A stretch of 64,000 bases of DNA from Prauserella flavalba (GTDB lineage: Bacteria; Actinomycetota; Actinomycetes; Mycobacteriales; Pseudonocardiaceae): positions 372,001 through 436,000 of the forward strand of contig NZ_MASU01000005.1 of NCBI RefSeq assembly GCF_003202235.1, written 5' to 3'. Made by a program: the position numbers and the translations under genes. Numbering within the stretch: the stretch's first letter is position 1; every line of letters starts with the position of its first letter. The notes beneath the pieces were generated by a model. That model had not been told where the DNA came from. It searched no databases and saw only the letters and a list, made by a program, of their open reading frames with translations. Below, in pieces: positions 36,201-46,273 of this stretch.

Positions 36201-37463
<1,263 letters not shown>

Positions 37464-37501
37464 TCTTTTCCCACCTACCGACTTTCTTTGTGGAGGACTC
37501 G

Positions 37502-38269
37502 TTGTCCGGACTGCTCGAAGGCAAGCGGCTGCTGATCACGGGCGTGATCACCGACGCGTCGATCGCGTTCCACGCGGCCAGGGTCGCGCAGGAGCAGGGT
37601 GCGAAGGTGGTGCTCACCGGTTTCGGGCGGCTGTCGCTCGTCGAGCGCATCGCCAAGCGGCTGCCCGAGCCCGCGCCCGTGATCGAGCTGGACGTGCAGA
37701 ACCAGGAGCACCTGGCCACGCTGGCCGACCGCGTGCGGGAGCACGTCGACGGCCTCGACGGGGTGCTGCACTCGATCGCCTTCGCCCCGGCGAGCTGCCT
37801 CGGCGCGCCGTTCCTGGACGCGCCGTCCGAGGACGTCGGCAAGGCGGTGGACGTGTCGGCGTACTCGTACAAGGCGGTGGCGAAGGCCGTGCTGCCGCTG
37901 CTCGGGCCGGGTTCGTCGATCGTCGGCATGGACTTCGACGCGCGCGTGGCGTGGCCCGCCTACAACTGGATGGGTGTCGCGAAGGCCGCGCTGGAGTCGG
38001 TGAACCGCTACCTGGCCCGTGACCTCGGGCCGCAGGGCATCCGCGTCAACCTCGTCTCCGCCGGCCCGGTGAAGACGATGGCGGCGAAGTCGATTCCCGG
38101 CTTCAGCGAGCTGGAGGAGGGCTGGGGCGACCGCGCCCCGCTCGGCTGGGACACCACCGACCCGACGCCGGTCGCCAAGAGCATCTGCGCGGTGCTCTCG
38201 GACTGGCTGCCCGCCACCACCGGCTCGATGATCATGGTCGACGGCGGGGTCCACGCCACCGGCCAGTAG
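37502..38269 (+). CDS. inhA: Enoyl-ACP reductase InhA
   Basis: NADH-dependent enoyl reductase of type II fatty-acid synthesis; in mycobacteria the isoniazid target. [23 protein letters not shown] binds NADH; Ser91 (HSIAFAP) corresponds to Ser94 of the M. tuberculosis enzyme, and Tyr154/Lys161 ([10 protein letters not shown]) to Tyr158/Lys165. 255 aa against 269 in M. tuberculosis: about ten residues are missing in the substrate-binding loop between [10 protein letters not shown] and [11 protein letters not shown]. Start TTG 37502 with GGAGG five bases ahead. The gene ends at a palindromic repeat, and hemH, its usual downstream neighbour, is 2.4 kb further on. Confidence 0.93.
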   Translation: MSGLLEGKRLLITGVITDASIAFHAARVAQEQGAKVVLTGFGRLSLVERIAKRLPEPAPVIELDVQNQEHLATLADRVREHVDGLDGVLHSIAFAPASCLGAPFLDAPSEDVGKAVDVSAYSYKAVAKAVLPLLGPGSSIVGMDFDARVAWPAYNWMGVAKAALESVNRYLARDLGPQGIRVNLVSAGPVKTMAAKSIPGFSELEEGWGDRAPLGWDTTDPTPVAKSICAVLSDWLPATTGSMIMVDGGVHATGQ

Positions 38270-38280
38270 CCCTGTCACGT

Positions 38281-38334
38281 GGCCCCAAGGCCACCTTGGT
38301 TGCGTTGAGCGCAACCAAGGTGGCCTTGGGGGCC
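38281..38334. repeat. Palindromic intergenic repeat, copy 1
   Basis: Near-perfect inverted repeat: 22-base arms at 38283-38304 and 38310-38331 with loop TTGAG, and extra pairing at the outer ends. The arm begins CCCCAAGGCCACCTTGGTTG. The same element occurs at 50823-50873 with a base change that is matched in the opposite arm. It lies between the convergent inhA and SnoaL-type genes and may serve as a bidirectional terminator. Confidence 0.85.
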
Positions 38335-38343
38335 GTTGCGCTG

Positions 38344-38742
38344 TCAGCGGGGGCGGGCCGCTTCGGCGACGGCGTGGCTGTCCTCGAGGATCAGGTAGCG
38401 GGTGATGCGGCCGCCGACGACGGTCAGCTGGATCGTGAACGGCGTCTCGATCACCCTGCCCGTGGTCCGGACCACCGACCGGAGGTGGCCGGTGGCCACG
38501 GCGTGCTCGCCGTCGACGAAGACGCGCTCGACCTCGAAGATGTCGCGTTCCAGGTGCTCGTCGAGCGTGGCGTAGAACGCGGCGGCCTCATCGCCGGTGC
38601 GCCTGCGGCCGATCCACGGCACGATGCCGGTGGCGCCGGGGATGTCCCAGTCGACGTGGTCGGCGAACAGCGCGCGCGTGCCCGCCAGATCACCCCGCGC
38701 CAGCCGGGCGAACAGCGCGTCGACGGTCTCTCTCGTGGTCAT
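38344..38742 (-). CDS. SnoaL-like/NTF2-fold protein
   Basis: Small barrel-fold protein, 132 aa, of the SnoaL-like group. Helical start VDALFARLARGDLAGTRALFADHVDWDIPGATG, then strands VERVFVDGEHAVATGHLRSVVRTTGR and FTIQLTVVGGRITRYLILED, all typical. ATG 38742 with AAAGG six bases ahead. It is the last gene of the tetR-MFS-SnoaL block on the minus strand, beginning 27 bases after the MFS gene ends. It may detoxify or modify the compound exported by the MFS protein, but that is inference. Confidence 0.8.
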   Translation of the reverse strand: MTTRETVDALFARLARGDLAGTRALFADHVDWDIPGATGIVPWIGRRRTGDEAAAFYATLDEHLERDIFEVERVFVDGEHAVATGHLRSVVRTTGRVIETPFTIQLTVVGGRITRYLILEDSHAVAEAARPR

Positions 38743-38768
38743 GTGGTTCCTTTCCGTGGGTTGCGGGT

Positions 38769-39941
38769 TCACCGGACGAGTGCGGGGACGGGGGCGCGGC
38801 GGGCGAGTGCGGCCGCGAGCGCGACCCCGGCGAGTGCGGCGACCCCGAGCGCGACGCTGACCCACGCGACGCCCGCGTAGCCGGACCCGGCCTCGATCGC
38901 GAGCCCGCCGAGCCAGGGCGCCACGACGATGCCGACGTTGAACGCCGTCACGTTCGTCGCCCCGGCGAGCGTGGGTGCGTCGCCGGCGAGCGTGAACACC
39001 CTCGTGTTGAGGGACGGGTTGGTGACGAAGCCGAGCAGGCCGAGCAGGAAGATCGCCACGACGGTCACCGGCGCGCTCGACGCGGCGAGCCCGATCAGCA
39101 CCAGCACGACGAGCGTCCCGCCGAGTGCGGCGGCCAGCGTGGTGAGCGGTCTCGTGTCGGCGAGGCGCCCACCGAGGGTGACGCCGGTGAGCGCGCCGAC
39201 GCCGTAGACGCCGAGCAGCACCGGGATCCAGCCCGGCGCGAGACCGGTGACGTCGGTCAGCAGGGGAGCGAGGTAGCTGAACGTGGCCATGCTCGTCGCG
39301 ACCGTCAGCGCGCTGATCACGAGTGCGAGCCACACCTCGCGGTCGCGGTAGGCGCGCAGTTCCGCGCGCAGCCTCGGCCGCTCGCCCGTGCGGCCCGCCG
39401 AGGCGGGGATCAGCGCGAGGACACCGGCGAACGCGACGATCGCGAGCCCGCCGACGGCCCAGAAGGCCGTCCGCCAGCCGCCGTGCTGGCCGACGAACGT
39501 GCCCGCGGGCACGCCCAGCACGTTGGCCGTGGTGAGCCCGCCGACCACCACGGCCATCGCGCGGCCCCGGCGGCCGGCCGGCACGAGGCTCATGGCGGTC
39601 ACCGCCGCGACGGCCCAGAAACCCGCGCACGCGAGCGCGCAGACGAGACGGCTGGCGAACAGCACCTCGTAGGTCGGCGCGAGCGCGCCACCGGCGTGCC
39701 CGAGCGCGAACACGGCCAGCATCGCGAGCATCGTCAGCTTGCGCGGCAGGCGCAGCGTGGCGGCGGCGAGCAGGGGAGCGCCGACGATCATGCCGGCCGC
39801 GAACGCGGACACGAGCAGGCCGGCGTCGGGGATCGACACGCCGAGATCGGCGGCGATCGACGGCAGCAGCCCGGCGATCATGAACTCCGAGGTGCCGAGC
39901 GCGAAGACGCTCAGCCCCAGTACGTAGATGGCCAGTGGCAA
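38769..39941 (-). CDS. MFS drug-type exporter (DHA1 family)
   Basis: Twelve-helix major facilitator of the Cmx/AraJ-like DHA1 group, 390 aa. Diagnostic opening GLSVFALGTSEFMIAGLLPSIAADLGVS, then the motif-A-like region around RLPRKLTML and motif C in GGWRTAFWAVGG. I place the start at TTG 39941, since GGGAG precedes it by five bases; the frame stays open to a TTG at 39953 that would overlap the operator. An inverted repeat with the same half-sites and spacing as that in front of the neighbouring tetR lies just upstream (39953-39976). Related proteins export chloramphenicol and similar drugs. Confidence 0.88.
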   Translation of the reverse strand: MPLAIYVLGLSVFALGTSEFMIAGLLPSIAADLGVSIPDAGLLVSAFAAGMIVGAPLLAAATLRLPRKLTMLAMLAVFALGHAGGALAPTYEVLFASRLVCALACAGFWAVAAVTAMSLVPAGRRGRAMAVVVGGLTTANVLGVPAGTFVGQHGGWRTAFWAVGGLAIVAFAGVLALIPASAGRTGERPRLRAELRAYRDREVWLALVISALTVATSMATFSYLAPLLTDVTGLAPGWIPVLLGVYGVGALTGVTLGGRLADTRPLTTLAAALGGTLVVLVLIGLAASSAPVTVVAIFLLGLLGFVTNPSLNTRVFTLAGDAPTLAGATNVTAFNVGIVVAPWLGGLAIEAGSGYAGVAWVSVALGVAALAGVALAAALARRAPVPALVR

Positions 39942-39952
39942 CGCTTCTCCCA

Positions 39953-39976
39953 ATTTTGTATCAGTCGGTTCAAAAT
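39953..39976. promoter_or_regulatory. TetR operator upstream of the MFS gene
   Basis: ATTTTG (39953-39958) and CAAAAT (39971-39976) are inverted with a 12-base spacer. The same TTTTG-N12-CAAAA layout, with 8 of 12 spacer bases also matching when one site is reversed, occurs at 40598-40627 before the tetR gene. Confidence 0.75.
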
Positions 39977-40013
39977 GCGGGCAGGCGGAACGTCCGGCGC
40001 GGGGCCGGAGGGG

Positions 40014-40586
40014 TCAGAGTGCGGCGAGGGCGACCTCGGCGACGTTCTCGAGCGCGGCGCGGCCGGCGCCGCTGCGGGCCATCACGCGCAGGCCGCCCGC
40101 CGTGGTGTGCACGAACCGGGCCAGCGCGAGCGGATCCTTGTCCTTCGCGATCTCGCCGGTGCGCCTGCCCACCTCGATCGCGTCGCGGATCGCGGCGGTC
40201 AGGCGCTCGGTGTCGCGGCGGAGGTCCTCGCTGATCTCGGCGTCGCGCCCGCCCAGCTCCGCGGCCGTGTTCACGACCAGGCAGCCACGCGGTGAGCGGT
40301 ACTCGTCGTCGATGGTCTGGGCGAACAGGTCCCTGATCTTGTCCCGGACGGGACGGTCCTCGGCGAGCTGGTCGAGCCTGCGCTGCGTCGCGCTGTCCAT
40401 GTAGTGCCGCAGCGACAGGCGGAACAGCGCGTGCTTGCTGCTGAAGGTGTTGTAGATGCTGCTGCGGCTCAGTCCGGTCGCCTCGCACAGCTGCGCGGTG
40501 GAGGTGCCTTCGTAGCCGTGGTCCCAGAAAGCGTGCATGGCCTTCTCGACGGCGACGGCCTCGTCGAACTCCCGTGGACGTGGCAT
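40014..40586 (-). CDS. TetR-family regulator of the MFS exporter
   Basis: TetR repressor, 190 aa. Helix-turn-helix [27 protein letters not shown], then [19 protein letters not shown] (about residues 8-53). The C-terminal domain has [17 protein letters not shown], as in the YcdC/AcrR-like subgroup (TetR_C_16/LmrA-type). ATG 40586. Matching operators in front of this gene and of the MFS gene indicate that it controls itself and the exporter. The operator also lies in the hemH promoter region, so hemH expression could be touched. Confidence 0.87.
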   Translation of the reverse strand: MPRPREFDEAVAVEKAMHAFWDHGYEGTSTAQLCEATGLSRSSIYNTFSSKHALFRLSLRHYMDSATQRRLDQLAEDRPVRDKIRDLFAQTIDDEYRSPRGCLVVNTAAELGGRDAEISEDLRRDTERLTAAIRDAIEVGRRTGEIAKDKDPLALARFVHTTAGGLRVMARSGAGRAALENVAEVALAAL

Positions 40587-40597
40587 GGGCTCACCGT

Positions 40598-40627
40598 AGC
40601 GTTTTGGACCGATCGATGCAAAACGCT
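40598..40627. promoter_or_regulatory. TetR operator between tetR and hemH
   Basis: Perfect 9-base inverted arms AGCGTTTTG (40598-40606) and CAAAACGCT (40619-40627) around a 12-base spacer that is itself partly palindromic (CCGATCGATG). It lies 12 bases upstream of the tetR start and 37 bases upstream of hemH. Confidence 0.8.
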
Positions 40628-40663
40628 GACCCGGTCCTGCGTGGGGGCGGCCACAGCGAGAAG

Positions 40664-41713
40664 ATGAACGTCGTGAACTACGACGCGCTGCTGTGGTTGT
40701 CCTTCGGCGGTCCGGAGGGGCCGGACGACGTCATGCCGTTCCTCGAGAACGTCACGCGGGGCAGGGGCGTGCCGCCCGAGCGGCTCGCCGAGGTCGCCGA
40801 GCACTACCACCACTTCGGCGGGGTGTCGCCGATCAACCGGCTCAACCGCGAAGCCATCGCCGCCGTCGAGAAGGAGCTCGCCGCGCAGGGCATCGAGCTG
40901 CCGGTGTACTTCGGCAACCGCAACTGGCACCCGATGGTCGAGGACACCGTCGCCACGATGAAGGCCGACGGCGTCCGCCGCGCGCTCGTGTTCCCCACCA
41001 GCGCCTACGGCGGGTACTCCGCGTGCCGCCAGTACGACGAGGACATCGCCCGCGCCAGGGCCGCGGTCGGCGACGGGGCACCCGAACTGGTGAAACTGCG
41101 GCAGTTCTTCGACCACCCGCTGTTCGTGTCCTCCTTCGCCGACGCCGTGCGCGCCGCCCACGCCCAGCTCGGCGACGCCGAGGGCACGCGCACCGTGTTC
41201 ACCGCGCACTCGGTGCCGCTGTCGGCCGACGTGACCTCCGGCCCGCCCGCCGAGGGCGGCAACCGCTACTCCCGCCAGATCGCCGAGGCGGCCAGGCTCG
41301 TCGCCGCCGAGGCCGGGGTGGAGGGCTACGACGTGGTGTGGCAGTCGCGGTCGGGCCCGCCGCAGGTGCCGTGGCTGGAGCCGGACATCGTCGACCACCT
41401 CGACGCGCTGCACGCCGAGGGCGTCACGTCCGTCGTGGTGTGCCCGGTGGGCTTCGTCTCCGACCACCTCGAGGTGATCTGGGACCTCGACAACGAGGCC
41501 GCCGACCGCGCGGGCGAGCTCGGCATGCGCTTCGCGCGCGCCGCCACACCCAACGGCGACCCGCGGTTCGCGGAGCTGGTGGCGGAGCTGGTCAGGGAGC
41601 ACACCGCGGGCGCACAGGCCCGCAAGCTCTCGGCGTTCCCGGCCTCGGGTGGCACGGCCAACGGCGAGCCGTGCGCCGCCGGCTGCTGCGAAGCGGTGAA
41701 GCGGCCTTCCTAG
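40664..41713 (+). CDS. hemH: Ferrochelatase (coproporphyrin ferrochelatase type)
   Basis: Inserts Fe2+ into a porphyrin near the end of heme synthesis. Actinobacterial enzymes act on coproporphyrin III in the coproporphyrin-dependent route (CpfC). [23 protein letters not shown] at the start, HFGGVSPIN, and [15 protein letters not shown] with the catalytic His. A [2Fe-2S] cluster is predicted from the C-terminal Cys337, Cys341 and Cys342 ([10 protein letters not shown]) plus the internal Cys of GGYSACRQY. 349 aa from ATG 40664; GTG 40673 is an alternative start. It is normally co-operonic with inhA in mycobacteria; here a three-gene block separates them. It shares a CTAG stop overlap with the next gene. 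Confidence 0.95.
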   Translation: MNVVNYDALLWLSFGGPEGPDDVMPFLENVTRGRGVPPERLAEVAEHYHHFGGVSPINRLNREAIAAVEKELAAQGIELPVYFGNRNWHPMVEDTVATMKADGVRRALVFPTSAYGGYSACRQYDEDIARARAAVGDGAPELVKLRQFFDHPLFVSSFADAVRAAHAQLGDAEGTRTVFTAHSVPLSADVTSGPPAEGGNRYSRQIAEAARLVAAEAGVEGYDVVWQSRSGPPQVPWLEPDIVDHLDALHAEGVTSVVVCPVGFVSDHLEVIWDLDNEAADRAGELGMRFARAATPNGDPRFAELVAELVREHTAGAQARKLSAFPASGGTANGEPCAAGCCEAVKRPS

Positions 41714-42540
41714 GAGCGGCTGGCCTGGTCGGCGAAGACGCGCACCGCCTCGTTCACGGCCGCGCACCGTGCGGTGCGAACCGCCTCGGACAGCGGGCGC
41801 AGCGCGTCGGCCCTGCGCGTGGCCGCGGACGCCGACAGCGCGCCCCCCGGTTCGTCGGCGCAGGCCAGTGCGAGGATCGCGCCGATCTCCTCGGCCCGCT
41901 GCAGCACGCGCAGCGCGCGGCCGGGGGTACCGGGCGGCCAGTCGGGCGCGGGCCGCGAACGGAGCTTCGCCGACAGCTCGGCGCGCACGCCCGGCCGGTC
42001 GCTGGCGACGTCGAGCGACTGCAGCGCGCCCGCGCTGTCCCTGATCGCGTCGGTGAGACCGTGCTCGGCGTCGGCGATGCCGACGTGGCCGAGCGGCGAC
42101 TCCGTCGCCACGGGATACACGGTCCAGCGCACGAGTCCCTCCGCGATCGCGTGCGGCACGAGGCCGTAGCCGAGGCCGGGGAACACGACGGCCTCACCGG
42201 CGCGGAGCGCGGCGTCGGTGAACGCACCGCCTCCGCCGAGGCCGCGAACGTCACCGGGAACGGGGAGCACGAGCCGGGCGGCCGTGGCGCCGAGCTTGCG
42301 CAGCGCGGCGAGCAGCTGCGCGGGGGTCGCGGGGAAGTCACCCGTCACCGGCAGGTCGAAGACGTCGGCCACGGCCTGCTCCGCCGCCACCACCTCGTGC
42401 GCCTCGCCCCACGCGAGCAGGGCGTCGAGCGCGTTGTCGGAGGCGGCGGCGCCGTGCAGCCACGCCGAGGACCAGACGGCAAGGGTCGCGCTGGGACAAC
42501 ACACAGAGATCGAGAGTACCCGGGGCTGGAGCTGGTCCAC
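41710..42540 (-). CDS. Conserved hypothetical protein (Rv1486c-like)
   Basis: 276-aa conserved actinobacterial protein with no recognised fold. Readable features: an Ala/Leu-rich helical N-terminus ([30 protein letters not shown]), the motif [29 protein letters not shown], and [28 protein letters not shown] in the middle. The same kind of gene sits beside hemH in mycobacteria. The start is uncertain: GTG 42540 is used; GTG 42504 is the alternative; neither has a good ribosome site. Divergent from the AAA+/VWA pair. Confidence 0.7.
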   Translation of the reverse strand: MDQLQPRVLSISVCCPSATLAVWSSAWLHGAAASDNALDALLAWGEAHEVVAAEQAVADVFDLPVTGDFPATPAQLLAALRKLGATAARLVLPVPGDVRGLGGGGAFTDAALRAGEAVVFPGLGYGLVPHAIAEGLVRWTVYPVATESPLGHVGIADAEHGLTDAIRDSAGALQSLDVASDRPGVRAELSAKLRSRPAPDWPPGTPGRALRVLQRAEEIGAILALACADEPGGALSASAATRRADALRPLSEAVRTARCAAVNEAVRVFADQASRS

Positions 42541-42577
42541 GTCGACGCCGGGCGGAACCGGCAGTAGCGTCGAGGCC

Positions 42578-43978
42578 GTGACCCAGTCTCCACCCGCTGA
42601 CCTGCCCCGTACCGCAGGCGAGCTGCGCGCCGCCGGGTACGCCCCCAAGGGCATCAAGACCGAGATCCACGACAACCTCCTCGCGGCACTGCGGGAGGGC
42701 GCCGATCCGTGGCCCGGCATCGTCGGCTTCTCGCGCACGGTGCTGCCGCAGTTCGAGCGGGCCCTGCTCGCCGGGCACGACGTGGTGTTGCTGGGCGAGC
42801 GCGGCCAGGGCAAGACCCGCCTGCTGCGCACGCTGGCCGGGCTGCTCGACGAGTGGACCCCCGTGATCGAGGGCTCCGAGCTGGCCGAGCACCCGCTCCA
42901 GCCGATCACCCCAGCGTCGCAGCGCCGCGCCGCCGAACTCGGCGACGACCTGCCCGTCGCGTGGCTGCACCGGGATCTGCGCTACACCGAGAAGCTCGCC
43001 ACGCCCGACACCTCCGTCGGCGACCTCATCGGCGACGTCGACCCCGTGAAGGTCGCCGAGGGCCGCAGCCTCGGCGACCCCGAGACGATCCACTTCGGCC
43101 TCGTGCCGCGCGCCCACCGCGGCATCGTGGCGATCAACGAGCTGCCCGACCTCGCCGAGCGGATCCAGGTCGCGCTGCTCAACGTGATGGAGGAACGCGA
43201 CATCCAGGTCCGCGGCTACACGCTGCGGCTGCCGCTGGACGTGCTGCTGGTCGCCACGGCCAACCCCGAGGACTACACCAACCGCGGCCGGATCATCACG
43301 CCGCTCAAGGACCGCTTCGGCGCCGAGATCCGCACGCACTACCCGCTCGATGTCGCCGCCGAGGTCGGCGTCGTCAAGCAGGAGGCCGACCTCAAGGCGG
43401 AGGTCGGTGACCCGCTGCTGGAGGTGCTGGCCCGTTTCGTGCGGAACCTGCGCGAGTCCAGCGTCGTCGACCAGCGTTCCGGCGTGTCGGCCCGGTTCGC
43501 CGTGGCGGCGGCCGAGACCGTGGCGGCCGCCGCGCTACGGCGCTCGGCGCTGACCGGCGAGCACCCCGCCGTGGCCAGGCCGGTCGATCTCGACGCCGTG
43601 CCCGCCGTGCTGCGCGGCAAGATCGAGTTCGAGCCGGGGGAGGAGGGGCGCGAGACCGAGCACCTCGTGCACCTGCTGCGCCTGGCGATCGCCGAGACCG
43701 CCCGTGACCGGTTCGCCGGACTGGACCTGCGGCCGCTGGCCGAGGCCGTCGCGGACGGGCACCTGGTGGCCACGGGCGAGCGGGTGCCCGGCCGGGACGT
43801 GCTGTCCGCGCTGCCGGAGCTGCCCGTGCTGCACGAGGTCGCCCAGCGCGCGGGCGTCTCGTCGGACGACGCGCCGGGCCGCATCGCCTCGGCCGTCGAG
43901 CTCGCCCTGGAGTCGCTCTACCTGGCCCGCAGGCTCGCGAAGGACGCCGACGACGCGACGACGGTGTACGGGCCGTGA
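42578..43978 (+). CDS. AAA+ ATPase of the Mg-chelatase ChlI/MoxR type
   Basis: AAA+ ATPase, 466 aa, related to magnesium-chelatase subunit I but in an organism without bacteriochlorophyll; Rv0958 is a similar protein. Walker A is LLGERGQGKT (about residues 67-76), Walker B is GIVAINELPDL, sensor is LLVATANPEDYTNRGRIITPLKDRFGAEI, and an arginine-rich lid follows. GTG 42578 has no strong ribosome site. Its GTGA overlap with the following VWA gene means the two are made together, as ChlI and ChlD are. Confidence 0.88.
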   Translation: MTQSPPADLPRTAGELRAAGYAPKGIKTEIHDNLLAALREGADPWPGIVGFSRTVLPQFERALLAGHDVVLLGERGQGKTRLLRTLAGLLDEWTPVIEGSELAEHPLQPITPASQRRAAELGDDLPVAWLHRDLRYTEKLATPDTSVGDLIGDVDPVKVAEGRSLGDPETIHFGLVPRAHRGIVAINELPDLAERIQVALLNVMEERDIQVRGYTLRLPLDVLLVATANPEDYTNRGRIITPLKDRFGAEIRTHYPLDVAAEVGVVKQEADLKAEVGDPLLEVLARFVRNLRESSVVDQRSGVSARFAVAAAETVAAAALRRSALTGEHPAVARPVDLDAVPAVLRGKIEFEPGEEGRETEHLVHLLRLAIAETARDRFAGLDLRPLAEAVADGHLVATGERVPGRDVLSALPELPVLHEVAQRAGVSSDDAPGRIASAVELALESLYLARRLAKDADDATTVYGP

Positions 43979-45945
43979 GTGCCCGGCCGCCGGAGAACCC
44001 GGAGAGCTACGCCTACGGGCCCTACCACGACGGGCCCGACCCGCTCGCGCCTCCGGTGGATCTGCGTGACGCCGTGGACGAGATCGGCCGCGACGTCATG
44101 GCGGGCTCCTCGCCGCGTTCGGCGCTGGAGGAGCTGCTGCGCCGGGGCACCCGGCGCACGGCGGGGCTGGACGAGCTGACCCGGCGGGTCTGGCAGCGGC
44201 GCTCGGAGATCCAGCGGCGGCACCGGCTCGACGGCACGCTGCAGGAGGTGCGCCGCCTGCTCGACGAGGCGCTCGACGCCGAACGCCGCGCGCTGTTCCC
44301 GGACCCGTCCGACGACGCGCGCTTCCGTGAGGCGCAGCTCGACGCGCTGCCGCCCGGCACGGCGGCCGCCGTGAGCGATCTCGCGAACTACGAGTGGACC
44401 TCGGAGACCGGGCGGGAGAACTACGAGCGGATCCGCGAGCTGCTCGGCAAGGAGCTGCTCGAGTCGCGCTTCGAGGGCATGAAGCAGGCCCTGCAGTCCA
44501 CGAGCCCCGAGGACGTCGAGCGGGTCAACCAGATGCTCGCCGACCTCAACGCGCTGCTGTCGGCGCACGCGCAGGGGTTCTCCGACATCGACGAGCGCTT
44601 CGCGGAGTTCATGCGCAGGCACGGCGAGTTCTTCCCGGAGAACCCCCAGAACGTGGAGGAGCTGATCGACGTGCTCGCCGCGCGCGCCGCGGCGGCACAG
44701 CGGATGCTCAACTCGATGACGCCGGAGCAGCGCGCCGAGCTGGCACAGTTGTCGCAGCAGGCGTTCGGCGACCCGCGCATCGCGCAGCAACTGTCCACAC
44801 TGGACCAGCAGCTGCGCGGCCTTCGTCCCGGTGAGGACTGGACGTCCTCGGCCCGCTTCCGGGGCGACGACCCGCTGGGGCTGGGCGAGGGCGCGCGGGC
44901 GATGACCGACCTCGCCGAGCTGGACGCGCTCGCCGAGCAGCTGTCGCAGGCCTATCCGGGCGCACGGCTGGAGGACATCGACCTCGACGCGCTGGAGCGT
45001 CAGCTCGGGGAGGAGGCCGGCGTGGACGCCCGCAGGCTCGCGGAGCTGGAACGGGAGCTGCGCGCGCAGGGCCTGTTCGAGCGTGCGCCCGACGGCTCGC
45101 TGCGCCTGTCGCCGAAGGCGTTGCGGCGCCTCGGGGAGACGGCGCTGGCCGAGGTGGTGCGTGCCCTGCGCGGGCGCAGCGGCGACCGGGACACGACGTC
45201 GGCGGGTGCGGCGGGGGAGCCGGACGGCTCCACCCGGCCGTGGCGGTTCGGCGACACCCAGCCGTGGGCGGTGTCGCGCACCGTGCGCAACGCGGTGCTG
45301 CGCACGGCCGCGAGCCGGCATTCGGGCGCCGTGCGGCTCGACGTGTCCGACGTCGAGGTGGTGGAGACCGAGCACCGGTCCCGCGCCGCCGTGGCGCTGT
45401 GCGTGGACACGTCGTGGTCGATGGTGCAGGAGGACCGCTGGCTGCCGATGAAGCGCACCGCGCTCGCGCTGCACCAGCTGATCTCCACGCGGTTCCGCAA
45501 CGACGCGCTGCAGCTCATCACGTTCGGCCGCTACGCCGCACCGGTGGAGCTGGCCGAGCTGGTGGGCCTGGAGGGCGCGTGGGAACAGGGCACCAACGCC
45601 CACCACGCGCTGCTGCTCGCGGGCAGGCACCTGCGCAGGCATCCGGACGCGCAGCCGGTGGTGCTGATGGTGACCGACGGCGAGCCGACCGCCCACCTGG
45701 AGCAGGACGGCGTGGCCGAGTTCGACTACCCGCCGAGCCCGCGCACGCTGCTCAAGACACTGTCCGAAGTGGACAGGCTGGCGAAGCTGGGCGCGGCGGT
45801 GTCGGTGTTCCGGCTCGGCGACGACCCTCGGCTGGCGGCGTTCGTCGACCTGCTGGCGCGCCGCGCGGGTGGCCGCGTGCTCGCTCCGGACCTCGACGGG
45901 CTCGGCGCCGCGGTGGTCGGCGACTACCTCCGCAACCGCCGCTAG
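43975..45945 (+). CDS. Large VWA-domain protein, partner of the ChlI-like ATPase
   Basis: 656-aa soluble protein. The N-terminal two-thirds are helical and charged (repeated RRxxEL and Glu/Arg-rich helices, residues about 60-400). The C-terminal VWA domain has a MIDAS (LCVDTSWSMVQEDRWLPMKR, about residue 475) and LMVTDGEPTAH. Related to Rv0959. Expected to form a complex with the AAA+ protein and act on an unknown client. The TAG stop at 45943-45945 is also the first triplet of an intergenic repeat. Confidence 0.87.
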   Translation: MSARPPENPESYAYGPYHDGPDPLAPPVDLRDAVDEIGRDVMAGSSPRSALEELLRRGTRRTAGLDELTRRVWQRRSEIQRRHRLDGTLQEVRRLLDEALDAERRALFPDPSDDARFREAQLDALPPGTAAAVSDLANYEWTSETGRENYERIRELLGKELLESRFEGMKQALQSTSPEDVERVNQMLADLNALLSAHAQGFSDIDERFAEFMRRHGEFFPENPQNVEELIDVLAARAAAAQRMLNSMTPEQRAELAQLSQQAFGDPRIAQQLSTLDQQLRGLRPGEDWTSSARFRGDDPLGLGEGARAMTDLAELDALAEQLSQAYPGARLEDIDLDALERQLGEEAGVDARRLAELERELRAQGLFERAPDGSLRLSPKALRRLGETALAEVVRALRGRSGDRDTTSAGAAGEPDGSTRPWRFGDTQPWAVSRTVRNAVLRTAASRHSGAVRLDVSDVEVVETEHRSRAAVALCVDTSWSMVQEDRWLPMKRTALALHQLISTRFRNDALQLITFGRYAAPVELAELVGLEGAWEQGTNAHHALLLAGRHLRRHPDAQPVVLMVTDGEPTAHLEQDGVAEFDYPPSPRTLLKTLSEVDRLAKLGAAVSVFRLGDDPRLAAFVDLLARRAGGRVLAPDLDGLGAAVVGDYLRNRR

Positions 45946-46015
45946 GAGTGTGCTGAACGACCCCGCCCGTAGCGAGCGTCGCGCAGTAGGGCAGTGGTTG
46001 TTCAGCGCGCTCCTA
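45943..46015 (+). repeat. Intergenic repeat, copy B, starting at a stop codon
   Basis: Begins with the VWA gene's TAG: TAGGAGTGTGCTGAAC (45943-45958) recurs inverted as GTTCAGCGCGCTCCTA (46000-46015), matching at 14 of 16 positions. The first 39 bases match copy A (minus strand, from 22974) at 35 positions. It fills the space between two convergent genes. Confidence 0.7.
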
Positions 46016-46025
46016 GGCGGCGACG

Positions 46026-46241
46026 TCAGGACGGCCGGACGTCCCGTTGCAGCTCGACGTCGGCCACGCCCGGCACGTCCTGCAGCGCGGCGAGGACGGT
46101 GTCGGCGTCGACGGAACCGGTGACGGTGCCGAGGAGCTCCTGCACACCGTCGACGGACATCCCAGCCTGCCGCAGGTCCGACACCACGTCGTCGAGCGTG
46201 CCGAGGTTCTCGTCGGCGACGGACACGATCACCCTGGTCAC
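46026..46241 (-). CDS. 71-aa I9/propeptide-like protein next to a subtilase
   Basis: Tiny protein with a beta-alpha-beta-beta-alpha-beta pattern: RVIVSVA, LDDVVSDLRQAGM, VDGVQELLGTVTGSVD, ADTVLAALQDVPGV, VADVELQRDVRP. This is the layout of peptidase-inhibitor I9 (subtilisin propeptide) domains, although databases often call such sequences ketohydroxyglutarate aldolase, a name that cannot fit 71 residues. GTG 46241 follows GGGAGG. It starts 32 bases after the stop of the subtilase gene on the same strand. I infer a stand-alone inhibitor or folding chaperone for that protease; no signal peptide is present in either. Confidence 0.72.
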   Translation of the reverse strand: MTRVIVSVADENLGTLDDVVSDLRQAGMSVDGVQELLGTVTGSVDADTVLAALQDVPGVADVELQRDVRPS

Positions 46242-46273
46242 GATGCACCTCCCGTCGGGGTCGGGCGGCGCGG

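Noticed and set aside
41710-41730. TAGGAGCGG after hemH as a third copy of the stop-codon repeat
   Set aside because: Matches the consensus only for the first eight or nine bases, then diverges.
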